A DNA stretch of 64,000 nt from contig NC_091111.1 of assembly GCF_024713975.1 (NCBI RefSeq), forward strand, positions 6,881,001 through 6,945,000, read 5' to 3'. The position numbers and the translations under genes are program-made. Source of the DNA: Paralichthys olivaceus. Lineage: Eukaryota > Chordata > Actinopteri > Pleuronectiformes > Paralichthyidae. How positions within the stretch are numbered: position 1 is the first letter of the stretch; each line of letters opens with the position of its first letter. This document shows, piece by piece, positions 27,101 to 52,169 of the stretch. The notes beneath the pieces were generated by a model, which was given only the letters and a program-made list of their open reading frames with translations, was not told the origin of the DNA and made no database searches.

Positions 27101-29863
27101 CTGAGCGTGAATCTGGCGGTGACCGACCTGGGAGCTGCTGTCACCATGTATCCCCTGGCCATGGCGTCCGCATGGAGCCACCACTGGCTCGGGGGAGATG
27201 CCACCTGTAATTATTACGCCCTGGCAGGATTCTTCTTCGGCGTCGCCAGCATGATGAACCTGACCATCTTGGCCATCGTGCGCTTCATCGTCTCCCTCAA
27301 CCTGCAGTCTACCAGTGAGTAGTTCAAAACACACTCTTTTTTTTAATCAGCAAGTTAGGTTTTTAATATGTAAATATGCATTAAAGGTGTATCAGTAAGA
27401 GCTATGACAAGGGTGTAGGCATGTTTAACTGTCATGTCGTGAAAAAACATGGCCCGCTCACTGAAACACTGTGTGCTGCTCTTTATGTGTATATATAGCA
27501 CACATATGCACCCACATGATTAAGTAGATGTAAGCAGATTCAGTGCATGCAGAAAGATATAAAAACCGTCAAATTGTCTGGTTCACAACATCATCCATGA
27601 CTCCCTGCTCAGATAATGAGACATAGTTAAATTTGCATGCATGAGCTAATTTTCGAGACAAAAAAACCCGACACAAGACACAGCTCCTCCAAAACACCTG
27701 CTGGATGGAGAGCAAAAAATGTAATGTCCCATGTCCGTGTGTCATGAGAAAAAAATATTGGAGTCCTGTGTTGTCCCCCAGATTATTATTATATCCAGAC
27801 GGCCTAAAAGAGATCCTCACTCTTCTTAACCCGACGTACCATGTGTGCTCAGCTTTCTATAGAGAAGAGCAGCTTATTGATACTCCAGTAGGTCAAAGTA
27901 TATTTTATTTTGAAATCAAAGTAAATTGGATGATTGCACCAATTGTCACATTATTATTTTAGTTTAGCTTATTGTGGCAGTTGACCACTAGGGTCCCCTC
28001 CAGTTCCAATCAGGGTCAGAATCCTGGTAAAGAGACATTATTAGATGATTTGGTACACAGGGATTTGTGAAATATGCAAAGATAAATATAGTAATAAAAA
28101 GTTAATAAAATGAATATGGAATGGAGCTTTTTCTCTGACTTGACATACAGATGTATTTGTATAATATAAATATACTGTATTTTTTCATCTCGACCAAGCG
28201 TTCCTGCAAACGTCCTTGCAGATATGATTACTGACTATCTCTGCATTTAAGCTGCTTCACATAAGTGCAATATTGTCTATAATGTGCAGCATGACAAAGA
28301 AAGGAAACAACTCCTCTGTTTCTTTCTGCAGAGGAGAAAATCAGCTGGAAGAAGGTGAAGATGCTTTGTGTGTGGATTTGGCTGTGGGCACTGATCTGGG
28401 CTCTGTTACCTCTGCTGGGCTGGGGTCGATACGGCCCGGAGCCCTTCGGATTGTCCTGCTCCATTGCCTGGGGACAGATGAAACAGGAGGGCTTCTCTTT
28501 CATCATCTCCATGTTCTCCGCCAACTTCGTCATACCTTCTGTCATCATCATTTGCTGCTACTTTGGCATCACCATCAAGCTCTACTTCATCTTCAAAAAG
28601 TCCATCAACCCCACCCAGGTCCCAAATATTGTCAAGGTGCACCGGAGGATGATGATAGTAAGTTAATATAATGAGAAAAATCTATTACTACAGGCCTGGG
28701 GACTCACAGTGTCTCCTCAGTAGTAGATTGTAGGAACAATGGACTGTTATTTAATATAATTTTATGGGCATTTTGAAATTCCATGTTGCTATATAGAGCA
28801 TAGGTTTCAACTGTTAGTTGGTACTGTACAGCTGCTGAAAAAAACCCATTTTATATCAAGATCCATTAATTATTTCCTGGGAAATTAAAAAAAAAATGAA
28901 AATAAAATGTCTGGATCTGTTCAAGAGTTTTGAAGGAAGCCTGCTGACAAACAAGCTAACAAACAAAAGTGTTCCTTGCCAGAATCATGTCATTAAATGG
29001 TCAGTGATCGGTTTGGGCTCCTTCACATTCATGTTACCACTTGGATACCTCAATTAACTGATATGGATTTTTCAGGGCTGACGCTGATACCAATATTAGG
29101 GAGTAAAAGATTTCTGATACCGTTATATATGTGTAAACATTTATATATTTTTAAAAAATTGTCAGTGGTCTCCAACATGTGAATGTCATACTCTTATGAT
29201 AAATCAATGTAATATACTTGATATTCTACTGGTTTACCATAAACTATAACAAACTCAACATAAACTATAACTTAAATATCTATAAATATAAAGAAAACAC
29301 AAAGACAACCAAATATCAATATACAGAACTTGACGTATATTGCCCAGCCAATATATCATTCAGATTTTAGCTTTACCCACTATCCAGTTCTATTAGCTAT
29401 GCATATACTCAGAGTACTCATAAGTTATCTTTAGCATTATTTAGTATTTAGTATATTTAGCCATTACCAATTACTTTTGTGTGTCCAACTATCTATCCAT
29501 TACTGTACTTTACTGAACTTTACTGTTCTCCTGCAGATCGCTGTCCTGATCAGCGTCGGCTTCATAGGCTGCTGGGTGCCCTACAGCCTGGTGAGCCTGT
29601 GGTCCATTTTCCACGACAGCAGCACCATCCCGCCTGAGGTCAGCCTTCTGCCGTGCATGTTTGCGAAGAGCTCCACTGTGTACAATCCCATGATTTACTA
29701 CATCTTCAGCCAGAGCTTCAAAAGAGAGGTGAAGCAGCTGCAGGGGCTGTGCCTCAACTTTAAATGGTGCCACGTTGCCAACACCATCAATGACAACACC
29801 ATTTACATGGTCAGTGCCGACATCAGGCCCAAAATGGCAGCACGGTCTGAGCTGATGGAATAA
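24183..29863 (+). CDS. Opn5-group (neuropsin-like) opsin B, tandem paralogue, four coding exons
   Basis: Second seven-transmembrane opsin, about 9.3 kb downstream of opsin A in the same orientation. Coding exons are 24183-24252, 27021-27314, 28332-28657 and 29537-29863; the protein is 338 aa. Intron phases equal those of opsin A, and exons 2 and 3 have identical lengths (294 and 326 nt), so the pair arose by duplication. Landmarks are Cys86 and Cys164 (disulfide), Tyr89 [113], Glu158 [181], TM6 CWVPY, Schiff-base Lys274 [296] in FAKSSTVYNP, and NPMIY. The (D/E)RY site is V-R-F (Val110-Arg111-Phe112). ECL2 reads CSIAW where opsin A has CSIDW. The start is firm: an in-frame TAA lies at 24159-24161, and the ATG is followed by DIYASTLSP, parallel to opsin A. 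A polyadenylation signal AATAAA lies at 30129-30134. The subfamily name (opn6, opn7 or opn8 type) needs a phylogeny. Confidence 0.93.
24253..27020 (+). other. Opsin B intron 1
   Basis: 2.8 kb, AT-rich, no exon or clear mobile element recognised. TA/CATA-rich runs lie near 25480-25600. Confidence 0.7.
27315..28331 (+). other. Opsin B intron 2
   Basis: About 1.0 kb, almost the same length as intron 2 of opsin A (1019 nt). No repeat or exon recognised. Confidence 0.7.
28658..29536 (+). other. Opsin B intron 3
   Basis: About 0.9 kb, AT-rich, no feature recognised beyond an A-rich stretch near 28886. It is much shorter than intron 3 of opsin A (3.7 kb). Confidence 0.7.
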
Positions 29864-30128
29864 AGCGTGACTTCGGGTTGAAAGACTTTCCTGCTGTAAA
29901 CTATGGACCTGCTATTGGAGAAGTTACTGCTTTAAGTATTGTAATTTCCTGTGTACTGCACATGTCGATTACACAGCACAATGTAAATGAGACAGACACA
30001 CAGACTTCAAGAAAACACAGTACAAACCAAAGGTTGTACAGCAGAAATGGACAAAAATACTTCACAAAGTGAATGTTACATCTGTAGCTATTTTTTTGTG
30101 TGACACACAATCAAAATTGAAAAGGAAA

Positions 30129-30134
30129 AATAAA
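30129..30134 (+). terminator. Opsin B candidate polyadenylation signal
   Basis: AATAAA 266 nt after the opsin B stop codon, the first such signal downstream of it. Confidence 0.5.
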
Positions 30135-31904
30135 AACAGCTGAAAGTTGATCATGTTTTATAAATATCCCTCCAAGAAAACTAATATTGTCCATGTTGTC
30201 TAATGGGTTCTTGAAAGAAGGCAGTATCACACAGATAATTGTTGTTGTGTGTCACAGTATGAGACATATTTGTCTCGTATGTTAAGTTTCATATGGAATG
30301 TGAGTATGTTATACTTAAAGGATAAGACTGCCATTACTTTATTTTGTAATTATTAATCAAAGAATTGTACCAAAAAGTTAGACATTTCCTTTAGTGTGTC
30401 ATATTGTTTTTTTGTGAATGTAGAAGATCTGTAAAGTTAAAAAGCCTAAGGTTGGAGTACAGGGAGCTCCTCTCCTCCACAGAAAACACTGCTCTGGAGT
30501 CAGACAGGCAGAGAAGATGTGCTTTTCAGCTGCTGCAGCAATGGACCGTTTGAGGAAAGTGATGTGTTTTCTGATCTTTAGAGCATGTAAAACATTTTAA
30601 ATTACCCAAGTTTAAATTATGAAGCTGAATATAAGAAATAACACGTCTCCTATGATTAAGAGTTTTAGAGGTACTGGCAGGCTGATTTGAAGTGTTGAAC
30701 TTTCTCTACAACAGTTGTTGAACACCCGCAGAGTTATTCTTGACTTGTTAATTTGTGATCTTTGGGATCAACCAGTTGACTAAACAGTCCCAACCCAAGG
30801 TTCACTACCCTGCTTGTTCTGGAGCTTTTGACTGTATCAAAGTCCTCATTAACAGAGTCTGCTCAGTTACCCATCAACCCGAAGAAGAGATCCCAGGTGC
30901 TCACAGTCATAGAACGTTGGAAAATACTCCCCTCCACAGAAACTGGTCTGACTCAGTCTGCTAATTAGGATTGTACGATATGGTCGGAAGCACCAGAACA
31001 AATGAATCAGGACAGAGACAGTTGTGGAGTTCTAAGGCACAGAGAAATTAGTCGTATCAGACTCATACCAAAGTGTGTACTTGGAGGTGTTAGTAGGATT
31101 AATGGATTACTGTGTTTGACATTTCATGGGATTTGTTAATTATAAAAAGAAAAACTGTGTGAACGTTCCCCATCCCTGTCTGCAATCACAGCTGCAGTGC
31201 AGCAGTATGCTATACAACACAGCCTGAAAAAATTATTTGTGTCATTTTCCAAACTTATTCCTGACTGAGATCTTTCCTTGTCCGTCTTGACCAGAGATTA
31301 TTTTTCCACATGTTTTATCGCCTGCAATTTCCTTTTCAATGAGCTGAGTTTTTTATCTTTTATTTTGTAGTGTTTCATGCGGGTTTTGATGAAAAGTAAT
31401 ACACATTCTGAACATAAGTCATGCGCTTGAACTGAAAGACCACACTCTTGAAAAATCCATACATTTCCACTTGTATTGCTGTTGACAGTGTTAAATTATT
31501 TTTGAAAGTTTGTAAATGTAGCGCTATAAACCTTGAATATCTGTACGTGTGCACATTTCATTGGACACCTTTGAGAATAAACACTGATTGAATACTATTT
31601 ATTAGAATAAAGACTCCATGATTAGCTCATTTCACTTCCAACCTCTATGATAAGAAAGAGCAGCGGCTGGGTTTATTGAACACACGATGCTCATTGTTAA
31701 TTCCAATCACACAACTTTGTCAGACACGTGAACATGCAGTCACCTATAGTATGTTAATTCAAAACGATTCTGACATGCAAGTCTATTTTCTTAATCTGGT
31801 TTTCAATGCAGGCCAGAGCTGGTGGCACAAAGGCAAAGCAGCATCAGTCATTTTCTGTATAAATCCATCAAAAACATCTCAAATGCCCGACTTTTGCATA
31901 CACT

Positions 31905-32640
31905 TCACATAATCGCTGGTCTCAGCACATCACCAGGACGCAGCTACCATCCATTGAGGACCTCTACACCCAGCGTTGTAGGAAGGGGGCTCACAGGATA
32001 TTAAAAGACCCCCATCACCCCAGCAACAAACTGTTCTGTCTGCTGCCGTACAGACGGTACCGCAGCATCCGGACCAGGACCACCAGACTCAGGGACAGTT
32101 TTATCCCACAGGCTATAAGACTGTTGAACTCCTGAGCTCTGTGAAGGTCACTACATCTGTTTATAGCAACATATTCATTTACATATTATAATATTCATAC
32201 ACACAAAGAACTATATTTATTTAGTTAGTTTATAATAATTCTCATTCTGTTACATCTTTCTATTTGTCATATTTCTAAGCTACATAAAAATATAATGAGT
32301 GCAATAATTCATATCTGCTCATACCTCCCCATAACTGCTGCTAAATCATGACTGCACATGTTTATATTTCACCTTAGCACCTTATGTTTTATTATAATGT
32401 TTATTGGCACCTTAAAATGTTTTATTTTATTTTTTGCACTAGTTAATGACATTTGTACTTTCTTGTTTATTTACACTAGTGTATTGGTATTTGTATTTTT
32501 AGTTACTCTTATTTTATAATTTTTTCTGACACTATTACATGTTGAGTTGCTTGAGGTGCCTGGGACTTAAGATTTTCATTGCCAACGTGTACGCTGTATC
32601 TGTTGTGCAGATGACAAATAAAAACCTTTGAACCTTTGTC
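31905..32640 (+). mobile_element. 3' end of a non-LTR (LINE) retrotransposon, 5'-truncated
   Basis: Between about 31940 and 32133, reading with one frame shift, residues such as PSIEDLYTQRC, RILKDPHHPSNKLFC and RRYRSIRTRTTRLRDSF match the reverse-transcriptase C-terminus common in fish LINEs. A long AT-rich 3'UTR follows, ending GATGACAAATAAAAACCTTTGAACCTTTG. Only this tail remains. The clade (CR1, L2 or Rex-like) is not decided. Confidence 0.65.
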
Positions 32641-34085
32641 TCACACATGAGAATTCTCACACAGCGTGAACACGTCCAACACCACAACAGCATGATGTCC
32701 CTTTGAGAGTGAAATTAAATAAATTACTGTTTTGTTCACATGAAAACGTAACTATTGAGCCACGTAAGTCAAAGGAGACTGCGTTTCAGAAATGTCTTAA
32801 CCACATTGTGCTTCATGGCAGTGAATCAAACGTCACTGGCTACAACACACAGGCCTGGGTCACACACTTTTTCCAAGGGCAGTGCAGAACCTCACACGAG
32901 CTCTGCCCAGCAAATTAAATCTGTTGATGCAAATGTTCCAGAGTCAAACCTTTGTCTTTCCCTTTTGTTTCCAATCTATACAAACATTTGCTTCCAGTGG
33001 CGAAATGCAGATTTCAACTCTGCTGACCCGCTATATTCGCTTTGCATTCACACATGTGTGAACATGCCCCTGAGGTCATGCATGACTGCTATGAATTAAC
33101 TGCTTATTAAGTCTTATGCTTATTAACTGCATGACTTATGCTTGTCAATAACATTGCCCCATGCTGCTTAACTATGCCACCATGTTATTATTGCACCGTG
33201 CTTATCAGATGAACAACTATCGAAGCACAGTGTGGACGAGTGGTTTTGAGAGTCAACTAGTTTACTCGTCTGTGAAGCCTCTAACAGACACTGATGCTGC
33301 AGTGTTACCATAAACATAAATAATGGTTGAGACTCTCCTCCTCTATGGGATCTATGCAGTCTATATGGACCATGTGCAGTGTTATTTTATTGTATGTAGC
33401 CTACTACATGAGTGGAATGGAGCCCAACCTCAAGGTGATTTTGTTCTGTGCAGTTTAAATTGCATGTTAATGTTTACAAATGAAAATGGAAATAATAATT
33501 GAACATGGGCAGTATTGCTCGCTGCCCTGTGACTAATTAGGCATAGCAGGATTTGTAGCTCAAGTCAAATGTCAGCACGCTACCATACTCACGGTGATGA
33601 GCATGGTTGCTAATCTTAGTGTTCAGCAGGAGGAAGGTTAACAGATCACTGTTAATGAGGGACACATTCGTTTAAGAATGTAAATGCAACCCAAACAAAT
33701 GTCAACCTCATTGTGGCCCTAGAATCTCCTCAGTGGACAGTGAAGTTAAAATTCAATCACTGTTGCACTTTTTTCCCAAAACTGAGTTTTTCAGAAGAAG
33801 AATTACACAGTAGTCAGATACAAGTCGCATTTGCAATATCCACATATTTTATTTTGAGCAGAGCGCTGAATCTGATTCAACCTACTCAACCCCCCAAAAT
33901 ACTGTCTATAATTCTATAAACAGAAGCTGGTTAAATGAAACAAGATGCAGCAAAGAGGGAAATCCACACAACGCAACATGTCAACATGACTGTCCATGAA
34001 CATAAAGACAGGGTATTGGCTCAAAAAGGTTTTTTTTGATGTGACTGAATGACACATGTACATTGGACATTCCAATGTAATATCC

Positions 34086-34138
34086 AAGTGCTTAAAAAAC
34101 AGGTCAACAGAACTTGGTTGATCTGTTTTTTAGCACTT
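34086..34138. repeat. Short hairpin-forming inverted repeat
   Basis: 34086-34108 and 34117-34138 are inverted repeats with one mismatch and one single-base bulge, leaving an 8-nt loop. Confidence 0.7.
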
Positions 34139-34228
34139 ATATATATACCATGACCTGGATGGTCGAGAATCTTCACAGACATATGCCAATGTTAAAAATG
34201 CTGTATTTTGTTTTATATCGGATGGCAC

Positions 34229-34437
34229 TATAAACCCTGGAATGTAATGCTTTTATTGTGAAATGTTTATTTATTTCAACTACACAGGCACTAATCAAAT
34301 TCTGCTACGTCACTGAGAGTAACACACATTAATTTCACAATAAAAGCATAACAGGGCTGTCTTGTGTTTTACATTTGATTGCATTATTGATATGAATAGT
34401 GGAGTCATAATAAAAGCATCATATTCCATGGTTTATA
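34229..34437. repeat. Nested inverted repeats (probable MITE)
   Basis: Outer arms 34229-34257 and 34409-34437 match in reverse complement at 26 of 29 positions. Inside, 34248-34264 and 34332-34348 form a perfect 17-bp inverted repeat that shares the word GCTTTTATTGTGA with the outer arm. Non-coding. Confidence 0.7.
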
Positions 34438-35075
34438 TTGCTGTCCTACATTTTATTCTGGAAGGCAAAAAATGCTGAGCAGCTTATCCCAAGGCACACA
34501 GTAAATCCTCATCTGCCTTAATGTCTTCCATGATGTATTCTCTAATGAGTATCAGTGTTAATATAGTCATAAATATTAAAGTACATCCCATTTAAATCTT
34601 TAATGTTAATCCATAGTCCAGGTTCATGCTTGTATTCTGGGATTTCAAGGATACTTAGATGAGCATACTTTACAGTATTGTATAACTCACCAGTGAAAAG
34701 GTTATGAAGACACTATCTGTGATGGTTTTTTCTTTAGATTTTGTGTCATTGCAAACAATAATAGAGAACTAAACAATGTTTGTGATGAGATATTCTTTCC
34801 TTCGTGAAGTTTCAGCAAACTGTGAGGATCCTGTTAGTGATAACACTCAGATCTGATCTACGGTTTAAAGAATCGTGAAATCCCGGCTGGTTGCTACTGA
34901 TTTTGAACGCAGGACACGCTGTGAACTCACAGCAGGGGAGGACATCTTTGTTTTTAACAGCCTCACGCAACCAGTCAAACTGATTCTATACAGAAGATTT
35001 CACTCTCACTTATTACTTTTGTTTGTGAGATAGCACGAATAGACAGCTTTTGTTGAAGTTGCACTTTTTTTTCCA

Positions 35076-35089
35076 TTTATTTATTTATT
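35076..35089 (-). terminator. mmut: mmut polyadenylation signals (three overlapping AATAAA)
   Basis: TTTATT on the plus strand occurs three times in overlap, at 35076-35081, 35080-35085 and 35084-35089, giving AATAAA on the gene strand only 11 to 24 nt after the stop codon. If used, the 3'UTR would be only a few tens of nucleotides. Confidence 0.5.
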
Positions 35090-35099
35090 AATTAAGAGT

Positions 35100-48558
<13,459 letters not shown>

Positions 48559-48594
48559 GTTCACTGTTGGCTGGATCAGACACACATGGATCAC

Positions 48595-50694
48595 CTGAGT
48601 AAGACATGAATGAACTGATATGAAGCATTGAAAGACTATTAGTTCTGTTAGCAAGTGAGTTTTTAGCCCAAGTAACCCTAAGCAAAAAACAAATCAATCA
48701 ACTTTAAAATTTCGATCAGTCTTGTTTTAAATTTGATGACTTGGGTACTAAAGCACCTGCACCTCTTTTTTCAAAGTGTCCTATTAACAAGCATTTTTTC
48801 CGAAGGCTTCCCTATGGCCTTTATCATTTCAAAAAAAAAAAATTCCTTGATATTTTTATTGAAAATATGGCACAAGGGATACATATCAAAGACATTTAAA
48901 CAGAGAAAGTCATCGTTAAGGCCTCTAGGAACAATGATGGTACATTTACAGGTACAGCAAGTCTAAATGCGTCCAGTGAAAAATATGCCATAGGTTCTAC
49001 GTTTATTTGTTTTTTAACAGATATCTTTGAATTCTACAACAAATTAGTAACTGAGATCAGAAAAAAAAAAAAAAATAAAAATAAAATAATAGTAATAAAA
49101 TAAAGAGTAAACTTAAAATAAAATTCAAATAAATATATAAAGAATAAATAAAAAAGGAAGAAGGGTGGGGTGGGGTTGGGCCCATCAATCAGGACACAGA
49201 GAAAGAAGAGAGTTTAAGAATGTTAAGAAAGATTGCCACTTGTTACTTATCATTTCACAATTTAACAATTTCATGTGGCTTGAATGTTCAGTGGGAGAAG
49301 TACAGGAACTTAAATTCACTTCTGGAGAAACTCTGTTATCCTAGATAGTATGATGCTTGTAAGATTCCATGTTTCAGCCTGTTTGAATATAGGTTCCTAT
49401 AATTATGCTACAAAATGAAGTTGCAGTATTTTTTCCCTCTTCCTCTCTCTGCAGGTGTCTGCTGCTGCAGGATCCAGATCTGACACTACTCAACCATTAA
49501 TAACACTTTGAATGTTATTTGTATTATTACCACTTCCAATATTATTATTAACTGGTGCACAGCTGCACCAAGAGCTTTTTCTCTCCACAGTCGTCAAGTG
49601 TTGGCTCGTTGTGGGAACTGTTGGGTTTCTCTATGTTGTCAGGTCTTGACCTCGACATGTAAAGTGTCTTGACATGCATGTTTTGATTTGTAAAAGTCAG
49701 ATTGGAAAATAAAATTCCACTGAATTGATGGTGTTTACAACTCCGAGCATGTCTCCCTCTGAAGGTCTCTGCACGCCACTGTTTCTGCGTCAGGAATTCA
49801 GCCATCAATTCAGCATGAATATCATCAGAGCAGCTTTTCTTTCAGACATGTGTATGAGTGATTGTAATGTCAGCATCGGTTCCGAGCTCGCTGACACCCT
49901 CGTCAGTTTAATTTGGTGGGAAACTACTTGAATGTCCGACCACTACCTGTTACAGACTATTTAAAAATGTGAGAAAACAATAATCTACAGCAACAGTGGC
50001 CAACATCATTGCAGGACTCATGCACCATCTGTTACACTGTTTGTTTACACTGTTTGTTTACCCTGTGTATATTCTGTGTGCACTGTGTGTATTCAGCACA
50101 CACTATATAAAATACTTCGATGTCTATTTTGTGACTGTCCTCCTTGCTGCAGCAGCACAGCACATTTCCCTGTGGTGCAACTAATAAAGAATACTGCTAA
50201 CTCCCCTTATTTACATTGACAGTGCATTAGAGACTGCACAGTCACATCCTCAGCTTCACAGCCAGTGTGAACACAGTTGCAACAGGTTTGAACGTGGTTA
50301 ACACAGCCAGCACAACAGATTACACGTAACATAATATACAATATAAAAGCAAAGACGTTAGCTCCTGATTAGCATTGAGGCGTTTCGACTAGCAAACAAA
50401 ACCAACACACGCGTCATATTAGAGGTCACAAAAAGAGTTGGGTGGTTAAACCGCTGCCGGCTACTAACCTGGCTTTTCCAATGAGTTTAAAAAAAAGACA
50501 CAATAAGTACAAATTAAATTTGCAACAACGTTAACTGAGCTGCTAAGCTAAGCACTTGTTAGCTAACCGGAGATGTAGCATCGCTACAGGCGTTAGCATG
50601 CGGAGACCAAGACCACAGCGGCTAACGTGAGCCACGGAGATGAAAAGTTTCCAGCACGTTTGTTTTTGTAAATGTTTCAGGGAAGTTTTCTGAC
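48595..50694 (-). other. mmut: mmut 5' intron
   Basis: 2.1 kb between the probable non-coding exon and the first coding exon. It contains an A-rich tract at about 49060-49160 and a dispersed-repeat tail at about 49490-49735 resembling the one at 37400-37540. No exon recognised. Confidence 0.55.
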
Positions 50695-50800
50695 CTTGTC
50701 CTGTGTTGTTCTCTCATAAGTTCACTAAAGGCGTGTGTCCGTCTGTCCAATGAGGTTTCACCACATTAACATTCGACCAATCGCGTGCGGCGAACTTCGA
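50695..50800 (-). other. mmut: Probable non-coding first exon of mmut
   Basis: On the minus strand the sequence reads ACAAG then GTCAGA, a good splice donor whose exon edge is at 50695. The matching acceptor (cttactcag) lies just upstream of coding exon 1, so that exon would start at 48594 and carry 36 nt of 5'UTR. The upstream edge near 50800 is approximate and is set only by the promoter motifs. This is an inference from splice signals and position; no transcript evidence is available. Confidence 0.5.
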
Positions 50801-50817
50801 CCTGCGACACCGGAAGT
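50747..50817 (-). promoter_or_regulatory. mmut: mmut promoter elements: two CCAAT boxes and an ETS/GABP site
   Basis: CCAAT occurs at 50747-50751 and 50777-50781, 30 bp apart. CCGGAAGT, the consensus core for ETS factors including GABP (NRF-2), is at 50810-50817. The segment is locally CpG-richer than its flanks (around 50780-50812). A GABP-type site fits a nuclear gene for a mitochondrial enzyme. Strand and exact start site are inferred. Confidence 0.5.
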
Positions 50818-50819
50818 AG

Positions 50820-52163
50820 ATATCAACACAAAGATTGTAGATTTAGTGGAGATAAGCAACGTGCGTTACTGTTTGTGTGAGTTTATATAATTATGCACAG
50901 TGACGTGACTTACATGATAAATACATATTGGTGCCTTTTATTACAAAAACATCATTTTGCATTAGTTTCCGTTCATATCAAGTAATTCACTCTGCCATTG
51001 TTCACCAGGCTGGTGTGCACAGATAACCTTCACCACAAGGAGGCGTTGTTCCCGTCAAACACTAAATCTCACGGCAGTCTATTCACCAGTCAGTAAGAAT
51101 CAGCAACAGTCCCTTTAAATTCAATCAAGCTGCAACAAACTGCACACACTCATTGATATCATCCCCTAAATGTGGCTGTTTTTTTTAAAAAGATCAATGT
51201 CCATTAATTATTCTCAACGTAACTGATAAAAATGACAAAAAGATTCTAGATCTGCCCAATCAAAACTTCTCTCTTGGCCCACGTCCCATCCTTTCATCAG
51301 TCCTTTTAGTAGTTTTCATATAATTCTGCCGACAACAAAACAACAGATCAACTAGTAACGGAAACATAACCTCGCTGGCACAGTACATCACAAATCGTTA
51401 TTATTCCAGAGTTTATTGAAAAAAAAAGTCAGCAGCTCCACAGGTGAGCCGCTCACCACAGAGATCAGCTGCCAATCCTCATCACTCTTTATCAGATCCC
51501 TTATCTGCCTTTTTTCAGTTTCGTGGAAATTCTGTGTTGTAACTCCTCCTGTCCCTGCTCATCACATCATGTGGATGCACCCAGGGGCGCTGCATGTTCA
51601 CAGTGTTTCAGGTAACAACACACACATACAGACACACAGACACACACCAAACCTTTCTAGGGCAGGGCGAAAACACAATCTGCTTGGGGAAGGTTATGAC
51701 ACACAGGACTCAGACTTCGTAACAAGGTACATGCCATTTTTATTGAAGAGTTGGTCGATAAACTGTCACAGCAGTAGCAATGCCTCTTGCAGGGTTCTGT
51801 ACAGTGTTGGGTTGGGTAAGATCGGACTGGGTACACTTGCAGTAATTGTTTATGAGGGATATAAAATATACTTAAAAAAGCAACATTGTTCAGAACATTT
51901 CGCAGGACAAACCTCAAAGTGGCAATGCAGAGAGTGGTATATAATGCCCAGTTAAAGTAGAGCAAAAGTTTCGAACACATGTACGCCCCCTCCCTTGTCC
52001 TTGAAACTGTAAGGCAGTATGTTTCAATTGCAACGTAGAACTTAGGCTTTTCATCAGGTTACTGATTTTCTCTTGGTTCAACAAAATTTACAACTTCAAA
52101 TAGCATTAAATGAAAAAATATCCAAACCAAAATGTGGTTTGTGTTAATTTTCTTGCATCATTA
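50820..52163. other. Spacer between the mmut promoter and the fkbp1b 3' end
   Basis: 1.3 kb. The dispersed repeat at 51245-51390 is the only element recognised. The 179-codon open frame at 51416-51955 has no recognisable domain and overlaps the possible long fkbp1b 3'UTR, so it is not called. Confidence 0.55.
51245..51390. repeat. Dispersed repeat fragment, inverted relative to 17600-17765
   Basis: Shares, in reverse complement, the words around TAGTAGTTTT, TAATTCTGCCGACA and GGAAACATAACCTCGCTGGC-type ends with the copy at 17600-17765. Diverged. Confidence 0.5.
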
Positions 52164-52169
52164 TTTATT
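52164..52169 (-). terminator. fkbp1b: fkbp1b candidate polyadenylation signal
   Basis: TTTATT on the plus strand gives AATAAA on the gene strand about 170 nt after the stop codon. A second copy within TTTTTATTG near 51737-51744 would give a 3'UTR of about 600 nt. Confidence 0.45.

Larger units (their letters stand above)
29864..35099. other. Spacer between opsin B and mmut
   Basis: 5.2 kb with no gene recognised. It holds the opsin B 3'UTR at its left end, a LINE 3' fragment (31905-32640) and an inverted-repeat cluster (34086-34437). Opsin B and mmut are convergent, so both 3' ends face into it. Confidence 0.6.

Noticed and set aside
26800..27204. 134-codon minus-strand frame over opsin B exon 2
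   Set aside because: Antisense shadow of the opsin exon; no family resemblance.
51416..51955. 179-codon open frame on the plus strand between mmut and fkbp1b
   Set aside because: No recognisable domain, starts in an A run, low-complexity CACA stretch inside, and overlaps the possible fkbp1b 3'UTR on the other strand; most likely chance.
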